A stretch of 64,000 bases of DNA from Smallanthus sonchifolius (Eukaryota; Streptophyta; Magnoliopsida; Asterales; Asteraceae), in NCBI GenBank assembly GCA_023525975.1, contig CM042040.1, forward strand, positions 53,661,486-53,725,485. The letters run 5' to 3'. Shown piece by piece: positions 36,961 through 47,800 of this stretch. Each line of letters starts with the position of its first letter. The first letter of the stretch is position 1. The notes under the pieces are model-generated. The model made no database searches. It was not told the DNA's origin and worked only from the letters and a program-made list of their open reading frames with translations. The translations under genes and the position numbers were made by a program.

Positions 36961-37340
36961 AGAACCTCAGGTCCAGCATAGTTACCATAACCGAGAAAAG
37001 TCTGAGTTTTACAAGTAGGATTCTTACCTAGGTAGTGCTTTCTCCATTCTTGATTTCATCCGATTCTTCTGTCTAATAGTTAGTTTTCGTCTGGTTTTCA
37101 TTTACTTTTGATTAGTTAATCATAGTTCATAGAATTCCCCCCAACCAAATATTTCAAGTTCTAGTTTTAGTTAGTATATGTGTCTCGTGGGTTCGATATC
37201 CGGACTTCCATTAGCATGTATTACAATAAATAGGTACACTTGCATCTCATTGTGGTCTAGTTTAGAGGATTTCTAGAGTATTACTAGAGTGTCTAGGTTA
37301 GATTTTTATATAGTTTTTATAGACCGCTCAGAGCACATCA
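36961..37340 (+). repeat. Athila LTR 3' fragment
   Basis: Matches the end of the complete Athila 3' LTR: CATAACCGAGAAAAGT, TAGTGCTTTCTCCATT, TGTCTCGTGGGTTCGATATC, TTTTTATAGACCGCTCA, ending GAGCACATCA. Only the last ~380 bases are present and no PBS follows, so it is a truncated copy. Confidence 0.8.
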
Positions 37341-37359
37341 ATAGGCTATGTTCTCCCTC

Positions 37360-37575
37360 AATACTTAGCGAACATAAGACTAAGTTCGCCCATGATGTTA
37401 AGCGAACATACGGCTAAGTTCATCGCCAAACCTAGCGAACATAAGGGTTAAGTTCGCTCATGATGTTTAGCGAACATAAGGCTAAGTTTGCTCATGTTGT
37501 TTAGTGAACATACATTAAGTTCGCCCTCCTGGTCTGGCGAACTTGTGTTAAGTTCACCAATAACCGCATAAGTTC
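37360..37575 (+). repeat. Degenerate ~33-bp minisatellite
   Basis: About six copies of a unit close to TTAGCGAACATAAGGCTAAG followed by TTCGCTCATGATG. They start just after the Athila LTR fragment and become shorter and more divergent to the right. Confidence 0.75.
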
Positions 37576-38077
37576 GCATGTCGAGCAACTTCTCCCCCAA
37601 AAACCCTAAGTTGCATGTTAATGGCGCCTCGACATAATAACGATCAAGCTTTGAAGTTTTTACGTTAGAAATGTTCGTTAAAGTCATGTTAGATCATATC
37701 TATGGTTGGTTTCATGTTTTACACGTAAAAATCTTGACTTTTTGGTTCAAACTAGTTTTAAAAACAAAACCCCAACTTTGAACAAAACTCAGCTCTAGCA
37801 AAGATTCTTACCTGTTTCTGACTCCTTTTGTTGCTAGATTCCTACGGGATGGTTACCTACGCGTTCTTGGAGCTCGATCCTTCCTTTTACCTCTCTATAC
37901 AACTTCGCAAGGATGCTAAATGAGGAAATGAGGTGGGTGGCGGCTAGGTTAATGGTCTTTCTCCTTACATATCCTACCCATGGCTTTGAGCTTGCAAGCC
38001 CACGTCTTGTTTATTTCTTTCCTTTTGTTTCATTTCGAGGCCCGTCCTCTTTTATTTAACATTATTTCTGACCCTTA
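37576..38077. other. Non-coding, nothing recognised
   Basis: Moderate AT content with no long frame and no recognised repeat edge. It separates the minisatellite from the transposase fossil. Confidence 0.4.
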
Positions 38078-38780
38078 ATGCCTATTATTATTTTTGGAAT
38101 GTTACCGTCCGGTACGAGTGATCACCTCACATGTGTTGACATCGCCATGTCGTTGGGAAATTCCTTCAAACCCAATGTATACAATCAATGCACCTTAGCA
38201 TACCTCGAAATCCATGTCAGGTTGCATGTGCGACGTACAAACGTTGTATGTCATGTGAAGTCCATCTACGCAAATATTCTTTTTCATACAACTTAATAAC
38301 ACCTTCACAAAAATGTTATTTACTTTCACATGAAGTTCTTTGCGACATATTCAAGTACTCATCTATCGAGTCAGCAACATTACCATACATTAGTTGACGT
38401 GTTGCCGACGTGCATTTTTATAATGCCTTGAAATTCCTTCTAGACCTATCATCCCACCTTGTTTGAAAATATTAGAAGTTCGCATCCATATCAACATTTT
38501 TTTGAAAAAGTTATCTTTCCATCTGAAACTTTTTTCTGAACGTATCATCTTCGTATACTGGATGCTCAGAGAAGTAATCTATCCTGAGACGATCATGGGA
38601 GGCTTCACGATCTTTGTGTACAAAAGTTATTAAAGTAGCGGTATCTTGATAAGTTAAGAATTGTTGCACACTACTAACAATCGTAGGAAAATTTTCATCA
38701 TCCTAATCAGAAACTAAATCGTTGCATGTTTCTTCGTAACGTGATAATGATGATGATGAATTTGAAAGCAAAAATTTGAA
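38078..38780 (-). pseudogene. PIF/Harbinger (ALP1/HARBI1-like) transposase fossil
   Basis: Through several stops and shifts the minus strand reads the N-terminal half of a PIF/Harbinger-type transposase: HDRLRIDYFSEHPVYEDDTF, FRKKFQMER, YFQTRWDDR, ALKKC-like text with CTSATRQLMYGNVADSIDEY, LKMSQRTSCES, HFCEGVIKLY, YLRRWTSHDIQRLY. These blocks occur in this order in plant ALP1-like proteins. The catalytic DDE half is missing or unreadable below 38078. No inverted ends were found. A domesticated ALP1 gene that died is the alternative. Confidence 0.75.
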
Positions 38781-38837
38781 CGACAAATCTACCATACTTC
38801 TACTCCTAAAATACACCAAATAGTCCACCTCGTGCCT

Positions 38838-38906
38838 GGTTTTGAACCCAAGACCTCTAATCTAAGAGGTAAGAGCCCGCTACCAAGTAAGTTAATCCCA
38901 CATTGA
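38838..38906 (-). repeat. tRNA-like sequence, probable SINE or tRNA-derived repeat
   Basis: On the minus strand an A-box-like TTACTTGGTAGCGGGC, an anticodon-like stem ACCTCTTAGATTAGAGGT and a T-arm with GGGTTCAAAACC lie at tRNA spacing. The acceptor ends do not pair, so it is not a functional tRNA gene. Confidence 0.5.
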
Positions 38907-39345
38907 CGAGAGACATGGTTTTTAGTTTGAGGGATAAAGGATAAAAATATTGTGAAATAAAAAAAAAGTTGCGATAGTTTAAATAGGTTTAGTATTTAAA
39001 CTAATTATATATATATATATATATTAAAATAATTGTTGAATGGCTATAAATCCCTTTCGGTTCTTACGAGAATGGGTCGGCTTGGGTATCCCAATTTCAT
39101 CCATTTTTTGGTACTAAAGAGGGGGGGGGGGGGTAAGAATGATGTTATATATAAGGGAAGGATCATAAGAAACTCAATTTTCATGAGAAAAACAAAAAAA
39201 CTACTTATTAAAGGTAAAAAATAATAAAAAAATCATATCTCAAAAAAAAATCAAAAATTAAAAAAAGTGTTTCGGAGACCTTGTTTCTCACGTCGTACTC
39301 GTTCAAAAAAATTAAAAAATAATAATAATAAAAAAAACTCGAAAA
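38907..39345. other. AT-rich non-coding with G13 run
   Basis: Contains a (TA)n run at 39004-39023 and a G homopolymer at about 39121-39133. 39150-39300 reads like one end of an AT-rich TIR element (TATATAAGGGAAGGATCATA). No gene. Confidence 0.4.
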
Positions 39346-39695
39346 GTAGTGGGTTTAGCTTTTGGGTTTAATTTAGCTTTTATGTTAGGTTTTTGGAGGG
39401 GTGGAGTGGGGGTTTAGGTTTTGGGTGGGGGGTTTAGGTTTTTGGGGGATGGGTGAGGGGGTAGGTGGGTTGGGGTTAGGTTTTTGGGTTGGGGGTGGGG
39501 GTTTAGGTTTTTGAGGGTGAGTTAGATTTTTGGGTTTAGTTTAGGTTTTTGGAGGGTGGGGTGGGGGTTAAGGTTTTGGGGGGTGGGTGGGGGTTTAGGT
39601 TTTTTAGGGGTGGGGTGGGTTTAGGTTTTTTGGGTGGGGTGGGGTGGGGTGGGGTGGGGGGTTTAGGTTTTTGGGGGTGAGTTGGGTTTTTGGGT
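39346..39695 (+). repeat. G-rich telomere-like minisatellite
   Basis: Irregular repeats of GGTTTAGGTTTTTGGGGGTG type, including a GGGGT run at 39632-39660. They resemble degenerate plant telomere units (TTTAGGG) but the period is irregular. A second copy of the right flank (GTGTACTACACATATGCA...CTAGTGAACTCA) recurs at 39694-39763 and 39940-40005. Confidence 0.7.
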
Positions 39696-40014
39696 GTACT
39701 ACACATATGCAATAAGAGTTTTTTGATTAAAATAAGTTTTCTAGTGAACTCACCCCTATATATATATATATATATCTGATATTCGAATAGTTGAAATGAT
39801 AAATTTGGCAAATCTATAGACTCTCAATGTAGTTTTTCAAACTTACGGATCAAACTTGCAATATGTGCAAACCAGAGAACCATCTGTGTAATTAACTTTT
39901 ATTAAATTTGTAACTTTTGGGGGTGGGTTGGGTTTTTTGGTGTACTACACATATGCAGTAGGATTTTTTTGATTAAAATGAGTTTTCTAGTGAACTCATC
40001 CCTATATATATATA

Positions 40015-40447
40015 CTAGTTTAGTTCTCGCGTCTACACACGGGGTGAAAAATATCAGTATAATTTTTTTTTAAATCTTTACGTATATATTTTACAGGTGT
40101 AAAAATGTATTACATATAATAAAGATAGAAAACAAAATTCAAAATATGTTTAAATTAATACATAATTGGGTTTCAAAAATACGTTAAATATGTTTAATGT
40201 AATTTGACTTTCATTTACTGTTTGATTGTAAATAAAAGTTAAATAATTATATTTCAAAGTTTCTTATAATAAGTGATAATTTAAAATAAGTTTGTTTTAT
40301 TAGTATAATTAGATTTTTTTTTAAATATATTATTATTAAAAAATAGTTGTGCATTTAATAAAAGAGAGATACGGAAAAAAATGATGAGAGTGAATATTGA
40401 GACGACACGTGGAATGAAAAAATCTTTTATTTATTATATAGTATAGA
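40015..40447 (-). mobile_element. Small non-autonomous Helitron 1
   Basis: On the minus strand it begins TCTATACTATATAATAAATA after an A. It ends with a GTGTGTAGACGCG near-hairpin, then AACTAAACTAG before a T. These are Helitron rules: TC start, CTRR end, insertion between A and T, no duplication, no inverted repeats. 433 bases, non-coding. Confidence 0.8.
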
Positions 40448-40546
40448 TTGTTTAGTGAGAAATGACGCCCTTCAAAAAAAATATTATGTAAACTATGTAA
40501 ATATATTTTTTATACGTATTGCAATAAAATATTAATAGTGGTAAAA

Positions 40547-40950
40547 TGTATACTATATAATAAATAAAGGTTTTTTAGTGCCACGTGTCGCCTCCATATT
40601 CATTCTCATCATTTTTTTCCCGCCTCTCTCTCTTATTTAATGCATTTCCATCTTTTAATAATAATATATTTTAAAATATCCCTTATTATATGAAACTTTA
40701 AAATTTAATTATGTAACTTTTATTTTAATAAAATAGTAGTGAAAGTTAAATTATATTTTTGAAACCTAATTATATATTAATTTTTACATATTTTGAGTTT
40801 GTTTCTATTTTTAGTATATGTAATATATTTTTACACGTGTAAAAAGTATATGTAATATATTTTTACACTTGTAAAAAGTATATATAAATATTTAAAAATT
40901 TTATATATTGATGTTTTTCACCCCGTGTGTAAACACGGGATCTAAACTAG
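40547..40950 (+). mobile_element. Small non-autonomous Helitron 2
   Basis: Same family, opposite strand. It starts TGTATACTATATAATAAATA (TC changed to TG) and ends with the hairpin CCCGTGTGTAAACACGGG followed by ATCTAAACTAG and then T. 404 bases, non-coding. It shares internal CCACGTGTCGCC near the start. Confidence 0.82.
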
Positions 40951-41155
40951 TAACAAATATAAGTATCTATTCGGTTATCATACTTATATACCTTAAATTG
41001 GTTGTATATGAATGTATAGGGATTTCTCTTAATACATCTTCTATATATAAATAAATATAAAAGTAAAAGATTAATTAAAATATTCGATAAATTTTAAATA
41101 AATTAGATTGAATTTTAGGTCCATCATCTATTTATGCTATTTTGTTTATTAGATA

Positions 41156-41578
41156 CTAGCTTAGACCCCGTGTAATACACACGAGTGAAAAATATCAATA
41201 CATAAATTTCTCAAATTTTATTTATGTATTTTACTGGTGTAAAAATTTATTACTATACATATACTAAGGATATAAAATAAAATTCAAAATATATAAAAAA
41301 TAATATATAATTGGGTTTCGGAAATACGTATATTACTATTTAATGTAATTTGACTTTCATTTACTAATTAATTGAAAATACAAATTACATAATTAGATTT
41401 CAAAGTTTTTTTATAATAAATGATAATTTAAAATAAATATGTTTTATTAGTATAATTAGTAATTTTTTAAAAGATATGTGTGCAATTAATAAGAGAGAGA
41501 GGCGGGGAAAAAATGATGAGATTGAATATGGTGGCGACACGTTGCATACAAAAACCTTTATTTATTATATAGTATAGA
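41156..41578 (-). mobile_element. Small non-autonomous Helitron 3
   Basis: On the minus strand it starts TCTATACTATATAATAAATA after A and ends with CTCGTGTGTATTACACGGGG, then TCTAAGCTAG, then T. 423 bases, non-coding, same family as 40015 and 40547. Confidence 0.82.
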
Positions 41579-41624
41579 TTTACATATATAACTAAAAAAT
41601 GTAAAAAAAAATTACTCATGGTTG

Positions 41625-41720
41625 ATATTAAATATTACATATAAATAGAATTAAGTAATTAATAATCTTAATATTTAAATTATTAATTACTTAATTCTAT
41701 TTATATGTAACATTTAATAT
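41625..41720. repeat. Near-perfect 96-bp palindrome
   Basis: Arms of about 42 bases (ATATTAAATATTACATATAA... and its reverse complement ...TTATATGTAACATTTAATAT) flank a ~10-base centre. One mismatch is seen in the outer 16 bases. It would form a long hairpin and may be a MITE core. Confidence 0.8.
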
Positions 41721-42800
41721 GTTAGTGGTTTTGGAGAAGAAAATAGGTGAGGATACATCACATGATAACAAGTGTCATTCAAAAGTATTCTTTTATTAGA
41801 AATAAAATATATATATATATAAATATATTTAGGAAAAGAATCATGTGTAAACCACATTTAATTGTGTAAACTAAAAAACCAAATTTAGACCATTTATTTA
41901 GTTTATTAATATTATAATTAGTGCTCCAAAGTAAATTTGATTTTTTTTTACAAATGAGTGGCTACAAATAATTTAAGAGTGTAATGGTAATTTACCTTTA
42001 TTTTTTTCTCTCTCCTCACAACCACATATTAAATTATTATTAATATATATAAACTTAATTAATTACATATATAAAGTTATAAAATTGTTACCTATTTTAA
42101 ATTTTATTTATTATAAAGTTAAAACTATTTAAAACTTTATTTATTATAAATTTATAACAATATTTTATTTAAGATATTGAGAAATACTAAATGTTATTTA
42201 AAATTCCATATACTAAATGTACAATTAATCGATGACGGTACCGTAACAAAACGAACAGATAACGGCGTCGTCATTATAGGAACCAGTACCGGTATTTTTT
42301 TTTTCTAGAGATGTAAAACACTTGATAATATCCATTTGAGCCTGTAACGACTAAATTTTTTAGCTTTTCTCTTAGGGTTTGCTATGGGATATCCATTAGT
42401 TCATATGTCATTAGTTTTTTTTAATAATTAAACATATTGCTGCTTTCATTGATATATTTAAAAATAAAATAAAAATTGCTATGTTTGTCGCTAAATATTT
42501 AATTAAAAGATAAATTACTTCATATTTCGCTAGTTTTTTTAATAAAAAATAAATTATTTTCATTTCAAAACGCTAATCTTTTGATGTATAGTATTTTATA
42601 AGAAACGAAATCGTTGTTTAAAGTTAACGAATAAAATGAGTTATTCGTATATGTTGCCCACACCAACACTTCATTATCTATATTTGAGTCAAAAGATTCG
42701 TTATCTTTTAATTTTTAATTCACATGCATTCGAATCTTATAAACATTTATATGCAAAGTTTATATGGAAACTTTGATCTTTGATACAAATGCATATGAAG
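41721..42800. other. AT-rich non-coding sequence
   Basis: No gene. 41840-41960 resembles the edge of an AT-rich repeat (GTGTAAACCACATTTAATTG). 42225-42290 has an ACGGTACCGT-containing patch. Nothing further recognised. Confidence 0.4.
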
Positions 42801-42834
42801 AGTTTATTACTTTTGTAATTTTTTTGCAAATACG

Positions 42835-44620
42835 GTTACATGTGTTCATATGCAATAATTCATGCTACATATGTAATAACAAGTTACATTTTGTTCTATC
42901 ACATAAATGTAATATAATATTACATATATGTAATGTGATACTACATATATGTAACAATAAGATATTACATATGTTTAATATGATATTACATATATGTAAT
43001 TTTTTTTATTTTACATAATATAAACAATTACATATATGTTCATATTATTATGTAATATGTGTAATATAAACAATTCTATATGTCGTCATTCATCACTATG
43101 TATACTTGATTATGCGTGGTTTTTTCGAGACTATAACCGAAATAAAGATAAAAATGTCCGCTTTTAAATTTGTTTTACAAAAATACATTGTATAAAAAAC
43201 TTATTAAGATAAATAGGATGAACTTCGTTTAAAGAAAACTAATTAGATTAACACATTGTTGTGGGTTTTTTTTTAAGATTATCAAATAATTTGGTTTTTG
43301 AATAAACAAAGTTATGAGTGTTTTGGTTTTTTGAATTAATAAATTGTGGGGTTTTGGTTTTTTTTGTATAAACAAGTTAGACTAACACATTTATATTCGG
43401 GTTTTGGATAAAAAGTTATTAATGTTTCAAAAAGGGAGAAATGTTTTGAAAAATGGTATAAATTTGGAACACTACATTTATGTTTATATTTACATGTATG
43501 TAATTGTTTGTTACATACATGTAAAAACTGATGTTCAAAAAAATAAAATAAAAATTTGCAAGACTATATTCGAATTTAAGATAAAAAATTTCTATTTAAT
43601 GATGTAATTTTTATAAAAAAATAATATTTTATAAAAAAGTTATGAATATTTAAAAATGAAGAGGAAAATTTATCAGGTGGCATCTTTATTAAAAAAAATG
43701 AGGGGAATGTCATCTTTTTGTCTGTCATCTTTTTGACCCGTGTCGCCATTGTCTTTTAAGTTAAATATATTAATGATATGGATGCCATTTCTTTGACCAT
43801 GCCACCATTTTTCCTTAAATTTAACTATTAATGATGTGGAGAACATCTCCTAATCCCTGCCATAATTTTTATTTTTGTTTGTTTATTCATTTTAATGTCA
43901 TTAATAAATGCAAATAGTGCATTGTAAAAGTGAGAATGTGTTATCTTAATACATTGATGTAAAAAGTAACATTAAACTAAGATTCTTTAGAAGTAGTAAA
44001 ACATTACATCAGTGTAACAAAATCACCCCATATGTTAAATGAAGTAGATGAGCCTAATTTACATCAAGGTAAAAGTCATCTACATACACGAAAAGCCTAT
44101 AAACATTAAAATATTATTAGTTTAATGTAATACTTACTTACACCAGTGTAAAAAAATCATAATGCATCTAGCATACAATTACATTAATGTTAACATTGAG
44201 TTTTATCCAAAATACCATCCTCCTTAATGTCACTAATCTGATGAGAAAAACCAGACAATCCATCAACATGACCCCTTAAACAGTCCAAACAATCATTAAC
44301 AGAATTCAGCACATCATCCCTTAATATAAACTGCTAATTGTTATCAACTCCATCCTGCTTGAAATTGCTATAAACATAAAAATCAATGATATAATCTTCT
44401 ATTGCATTGATGTAACCTATTTGTAATATATAAAATGAACATGTGTTTTAAAAACTGGTAAGTACAAAATACAACATGGTAAACAGTGTCCTAATTTACG
44501 ATTACACCATGGTAATACCGGTGTAATTTACGTTTACACTATGGTAACATCGTGTTAATTTATGATTACACCATTGTAACGGTATGTTACTTCAGTGTAA
44601 ATAAAAAAAATTGCAATTTC
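42835..44620. repeat. Field of TTACA-n4-TGTAA palindromes
   Basis: Repeated 14-base near-palindromes. 42890-43035 holds several of TTACATATATGTAA type and 43488-43530 TTACATGTATGTAA/TTACATACATGTAA. 43930-44600 holds about ten, e.g. TTACATCAGTGTAA, TTACACCAGTGTAA, TTACACCATGGTAA, TTACACTATGGTAA, TTACACCATTGTAA, TTACTTCAGTGTAA. The middle varies while the outer halves are kept. No gene is recognised in this span. Confidence 0.75.
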
Positions 44621-45513
44621 AAAATTGAAAGTTTTATACATGGATCCATGTTAGGATCATAAGGTGGGGGGCCGTGGGGTGCCTCGGCAGGGGGGTTGGG
44701 TGCCCCGGCGTTTATGGCCTCATCTACCGAGGGGGATGACGAATCCGGCATGGGCTCGAGAAGCACACGCTCGTCGAAACTGTTACATGTGCTTGAATCC
44801 GATAATGGAACCTGTTGTGATGGGCCCACAACAAGATTTTCACTTTCCGAATCTACTTGTCGCCTTCCCGAGGAAGGACCGACGTCCTCTACGGGATCAG
44901 GGCTTCGGTCTCGTTTTCTAGAAGTGGGCTCCCCTTCGATGCCCTGTTTATTTTGAAGATTTATAGAAAAAAATTAAAATGAAAACAACATTTAATGCTG
45001 ATAGATATGTTTAAAAATGTCATGAAAGTACTTCTATTATTGCAGTCAGTACAACTATTTTTCATCATCTTAGCTATTTCCATTCTTGTTCTACAAAAAA
45101 AAAAGGAAAAAAAAAGCTATACTCATGGAAATAAAAAAAAATCCATTTATCATTTTACAAGAAAACACACACTAATGGAAAGAAAAAAAACCCACTTATC
45201 ATTTTAAAACACAAAAACCATTTTCAACAAATAATAATTGTGCTTCCTGTATTAAACAGTCACAAACATAACACCATTGAAAGAAAAAAAAATTGTATAA
45301 GAACATTACCTTCTCTATCAAAACTAACTAATTAAAGTCATCCAAGACGAAAGAATGAGAAATGTATATGCATGCCTTAGATAGATCATGAATCACGGAG
45401 TTGAAATTGTGTTGGTTGAAGCTCGCAAGCAAGCTCCGAACTTCAGTTGAAACTCTCTCCATAGCCTGATTCAAGAAGATCGAGTGGGCTAAAGAAGACC
45501 GTGAAGACATCAA
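44621..45513 (-). other. Unrecognised minus-strand open segments
   Basis: About 44621-44950 is GC-rich and open on the minus strand, with Pro/Ser-rich wording (NAGAPNPPAEAPHGPPPYDP) after a charged stretch. 45328-45513 encodes 61 residues starting MMSSRSSLAHSIFL. Together they may be exons of a transposon-borne or dead gene. I recognise no domain and no clear splice path. A low-complexity A-rich stretch (45070-45200) lies between them. Confidence 0.3.
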
Positions 45514-45855
45514 GCTTTGTGTGATTCAGTGGGTTTTGAAGAACTCAATTAACAAAAAAAATGGTGAAAGGGGGTGTTCTTGGGTAGAGAGAGAGAGAGA
45601 ACAAATAGTAGAGAGAGAATGAGGAGGGATTAACGAAAGCTATATTTGTTTAAAAGGAAAAAAATACTCAAAAGGGGCAGAAGCATTAAATGGAACAGAA
45701 GCATTAAATTGGGTGAAAACCAAAAAGACGAAAATACCCCTTCTGGGTTCAAGTGGAGGCAGTGAGGTAGCGAAATGTGATTGGTGTAAATGGGTTTTAG
45801 GTTTTCTTATGAGATATGGGTTTTAATATAAACACTACCCTCTATATATATATAT

Positions 45856-46645
45856 GGGGAGGTTAAAATAAGAAATTGTTTTTCGTTAATAAATCTTAGA
45901 AATGACAAAAAAGCTAAGAAACGATATCAAACGAACTCTGATTGAGCTTATTTCAGCGACGTTGGAACCGTTTCTTCAAACTCTATCATCTTAGCTTTTA
46001 GGGTTTAGCTTTTAAGGTTTAGATTTTACGTTTGAATTTTAGGGTTTTAGCCTTATGGTTTAGCATTAGGGTTTAGATTTTATGATTTAGGTTTTTTTTT
46101 TTTGTGAGGGTGGGTTTAGGTTTTTAGGGGGTGGGGTGGTGGTTTTAGGCTTTTCGAGGTGGGGTTGGTGGTTTTAAGCTTTTCGAGGTGGGGTTAGGGG
46201 GTTAGGTTCATTTCGAGGGTGGGGGGTTTAGGTTTTTGGGGGTGTGTATGGTGGGTTTAAGTTTTTAGGGGGTGGGGTGGGGGTTTAGATTTTTGGGAGT
46301 GTGTGGGGTGGGTTTAGGTTTTTAGGGGAGGGGGTGGGGTGGGGTGGGGTGGGGGTTTAGGGTTTTTGGGGGTGGGGTGGTGGTTTTAGGCTTTTCGAGG
46401 TGGGGTTGGAGGGGGGGTTTAGGTTTTTGGGGGTGCGGGTGGAGGGGGGTTTAGGTTTTTGGGTCGGGATTAGGGTTCGATGAGACGGTTCCAACGCCGC
46501 TGGAATGAGCTCAATCGGAGTTCGTTTGACCCACTTCTTAGCGTTTCTTAGCGAAAACAACTTCTTAGTGGAACCTTCCCCTAGCGGCGTTTTTATCATT
46601 TCTTAGATTTCTTAGCGAAAAACAACTTCTTATTTGAACCTCCCC
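45856..46645. mobile_element. TIR element carrying a G-rich telomere-like minisatellite
   Basis: The left end GGGGAGGTTAAAATAAGAA, then ATTGTTTTTCG, is matched inverted by the right end (reverse complement GGGGAGGTTCAAATAAGAA, then GTTGTTTTTCG). Both ends lie against TA runs, so a TA-rich target duplication cannot be resolved. The interior 46080-46460 is an irregular GGTTTAGGTTTTTGGGGGTG array like 39346-39695. No transposase. Confidence 0.7.
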
Positions 46646-47528
46646 TATATATATATATATATAGGCTTGGGTTCAAATGCTAACCACATTTTTAGGTGAT
46701 AACCATGATAACCACAATCCAACCAATCACATAATTTGTAATTTATTTATTTTTCCAATTATTAAAATGGTATTTGAGTAAACCTGCAAATTTTATTTTA
46801 GGTATTTATATATGTTTTAATCAAATTTCATTAATTATATTATTCTTTCTCCTAACACAAGAAAGTCAAATTTTAATTTAAAGTACATTTATTTATTGTG
46901 TTCACCACTTTTCCTCATTCAAACAAGAAAATCAATTTAAAACTAAAAATTATCTTATTCTTTCTCCTAACATAGTTGGTACGCATATGTAACACCGTTG
47001 GTACGTATATATAACACAGTTGGTATGTATATGTAACAAACTTTGACTTGAATTTTATGTTCTAGCATATTTTTTTTTGTATAATTGTAATGTAAAACTA
47101 AAAAAATTTATTGATCTTTTGGCTTTAAAGTAATTTTTATGGGTTTTTAGTTATTAATTTTGAAATGGTAGGAGAGAGTGTGGTACGTATATGTAACACG
47201 GTTGGTACGTATATGTAACATAGTTAAAATCAATAAAGCTCTATAAAAATCAGTAAAAAAATAGTGATTTTTTTTCATTTTTATAGATTTTTACTGATTA
47301 TTTTACTTATTTTTACTAAAATTTACTAATTTTAACTCAATTTTATAGTTAAGTTTATAATCATAAGTCACGCGGATGACACATGAGCTAATTTTCCGCT
47401 AAAAACTAACTGATATTAATGTCAGGGCTGAAGGCACAACCGAAAGTTTGGGCTAAGTTTATAATTTTTTAAACTAGAAGGCCAAACATGCAATCTAATC
47501 AAACCACAAAGGCCAGTTATGCGATTAA
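46646..47528. other. AT-rich sequence with GGTACGTATATGTAACA repeats
   Basis: No gene. Five near-copies of GTTGGTACGTATATGTAACA occur, three at 46976-47040 and two at 47180-47222. The TACGTATATGTAACA part resembles the palindromes at 42835-44620. Confidence 0.55.
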
Positions 47529-47800
47529 CTCTAATTTTTTAAAAAAACTAACTTTTATCTTAATCTTTTTCAAAGTAGCATTGAAGTGGCATAAATACAT
47601 TATTTTAAATAAAAAAATCACACATTTTATTCTGTTATACTTTTAAAACGTTTTAAAATGAAAAATAAATATAATGTAGTACGTACACGTGACTAAAAAA
47701 ATAGCAAACTATTAATGCATCTTAAATAAAATAAACAAAGAAAAAAAAACTCAACTTTTTAAAAAACTAACTTTTATCTTAATCTTTTTCAAAGTAGCAT
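47529..47800 (+). repeat. 219-bp-period duplication at the LINE 5' edge
   Basis: The block ending AAAGTAGCAT occurs twice (ends at 47581 and 47800). Between them lies a segment starting TGAAGTGGCATAAATAC. That segment recurs directly after the LINE at 50839-51011, ending AAAAAACTCA both times. So the LINE separates the two halves of a second copy of a tandem unit. Confidence 0.85.

Noticed and set aside
37360..37575. CRISPR-like array of ~33-bp units
   Set aside because: The units are directly adjacent with no distinct spacers, in a plant context; it is a degenerate minisatellite.
39346..39695. True interstitial telomere array
   Set aside because: Units are irregular and lack exact TTTAGGG tandem periodicity, so I call it telomere-like only.
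42764..43018. Open frame with repeated ILHICN wording
   Set aside because: It is the translation of the TTACATATATGTAA repeats, not a protein family.
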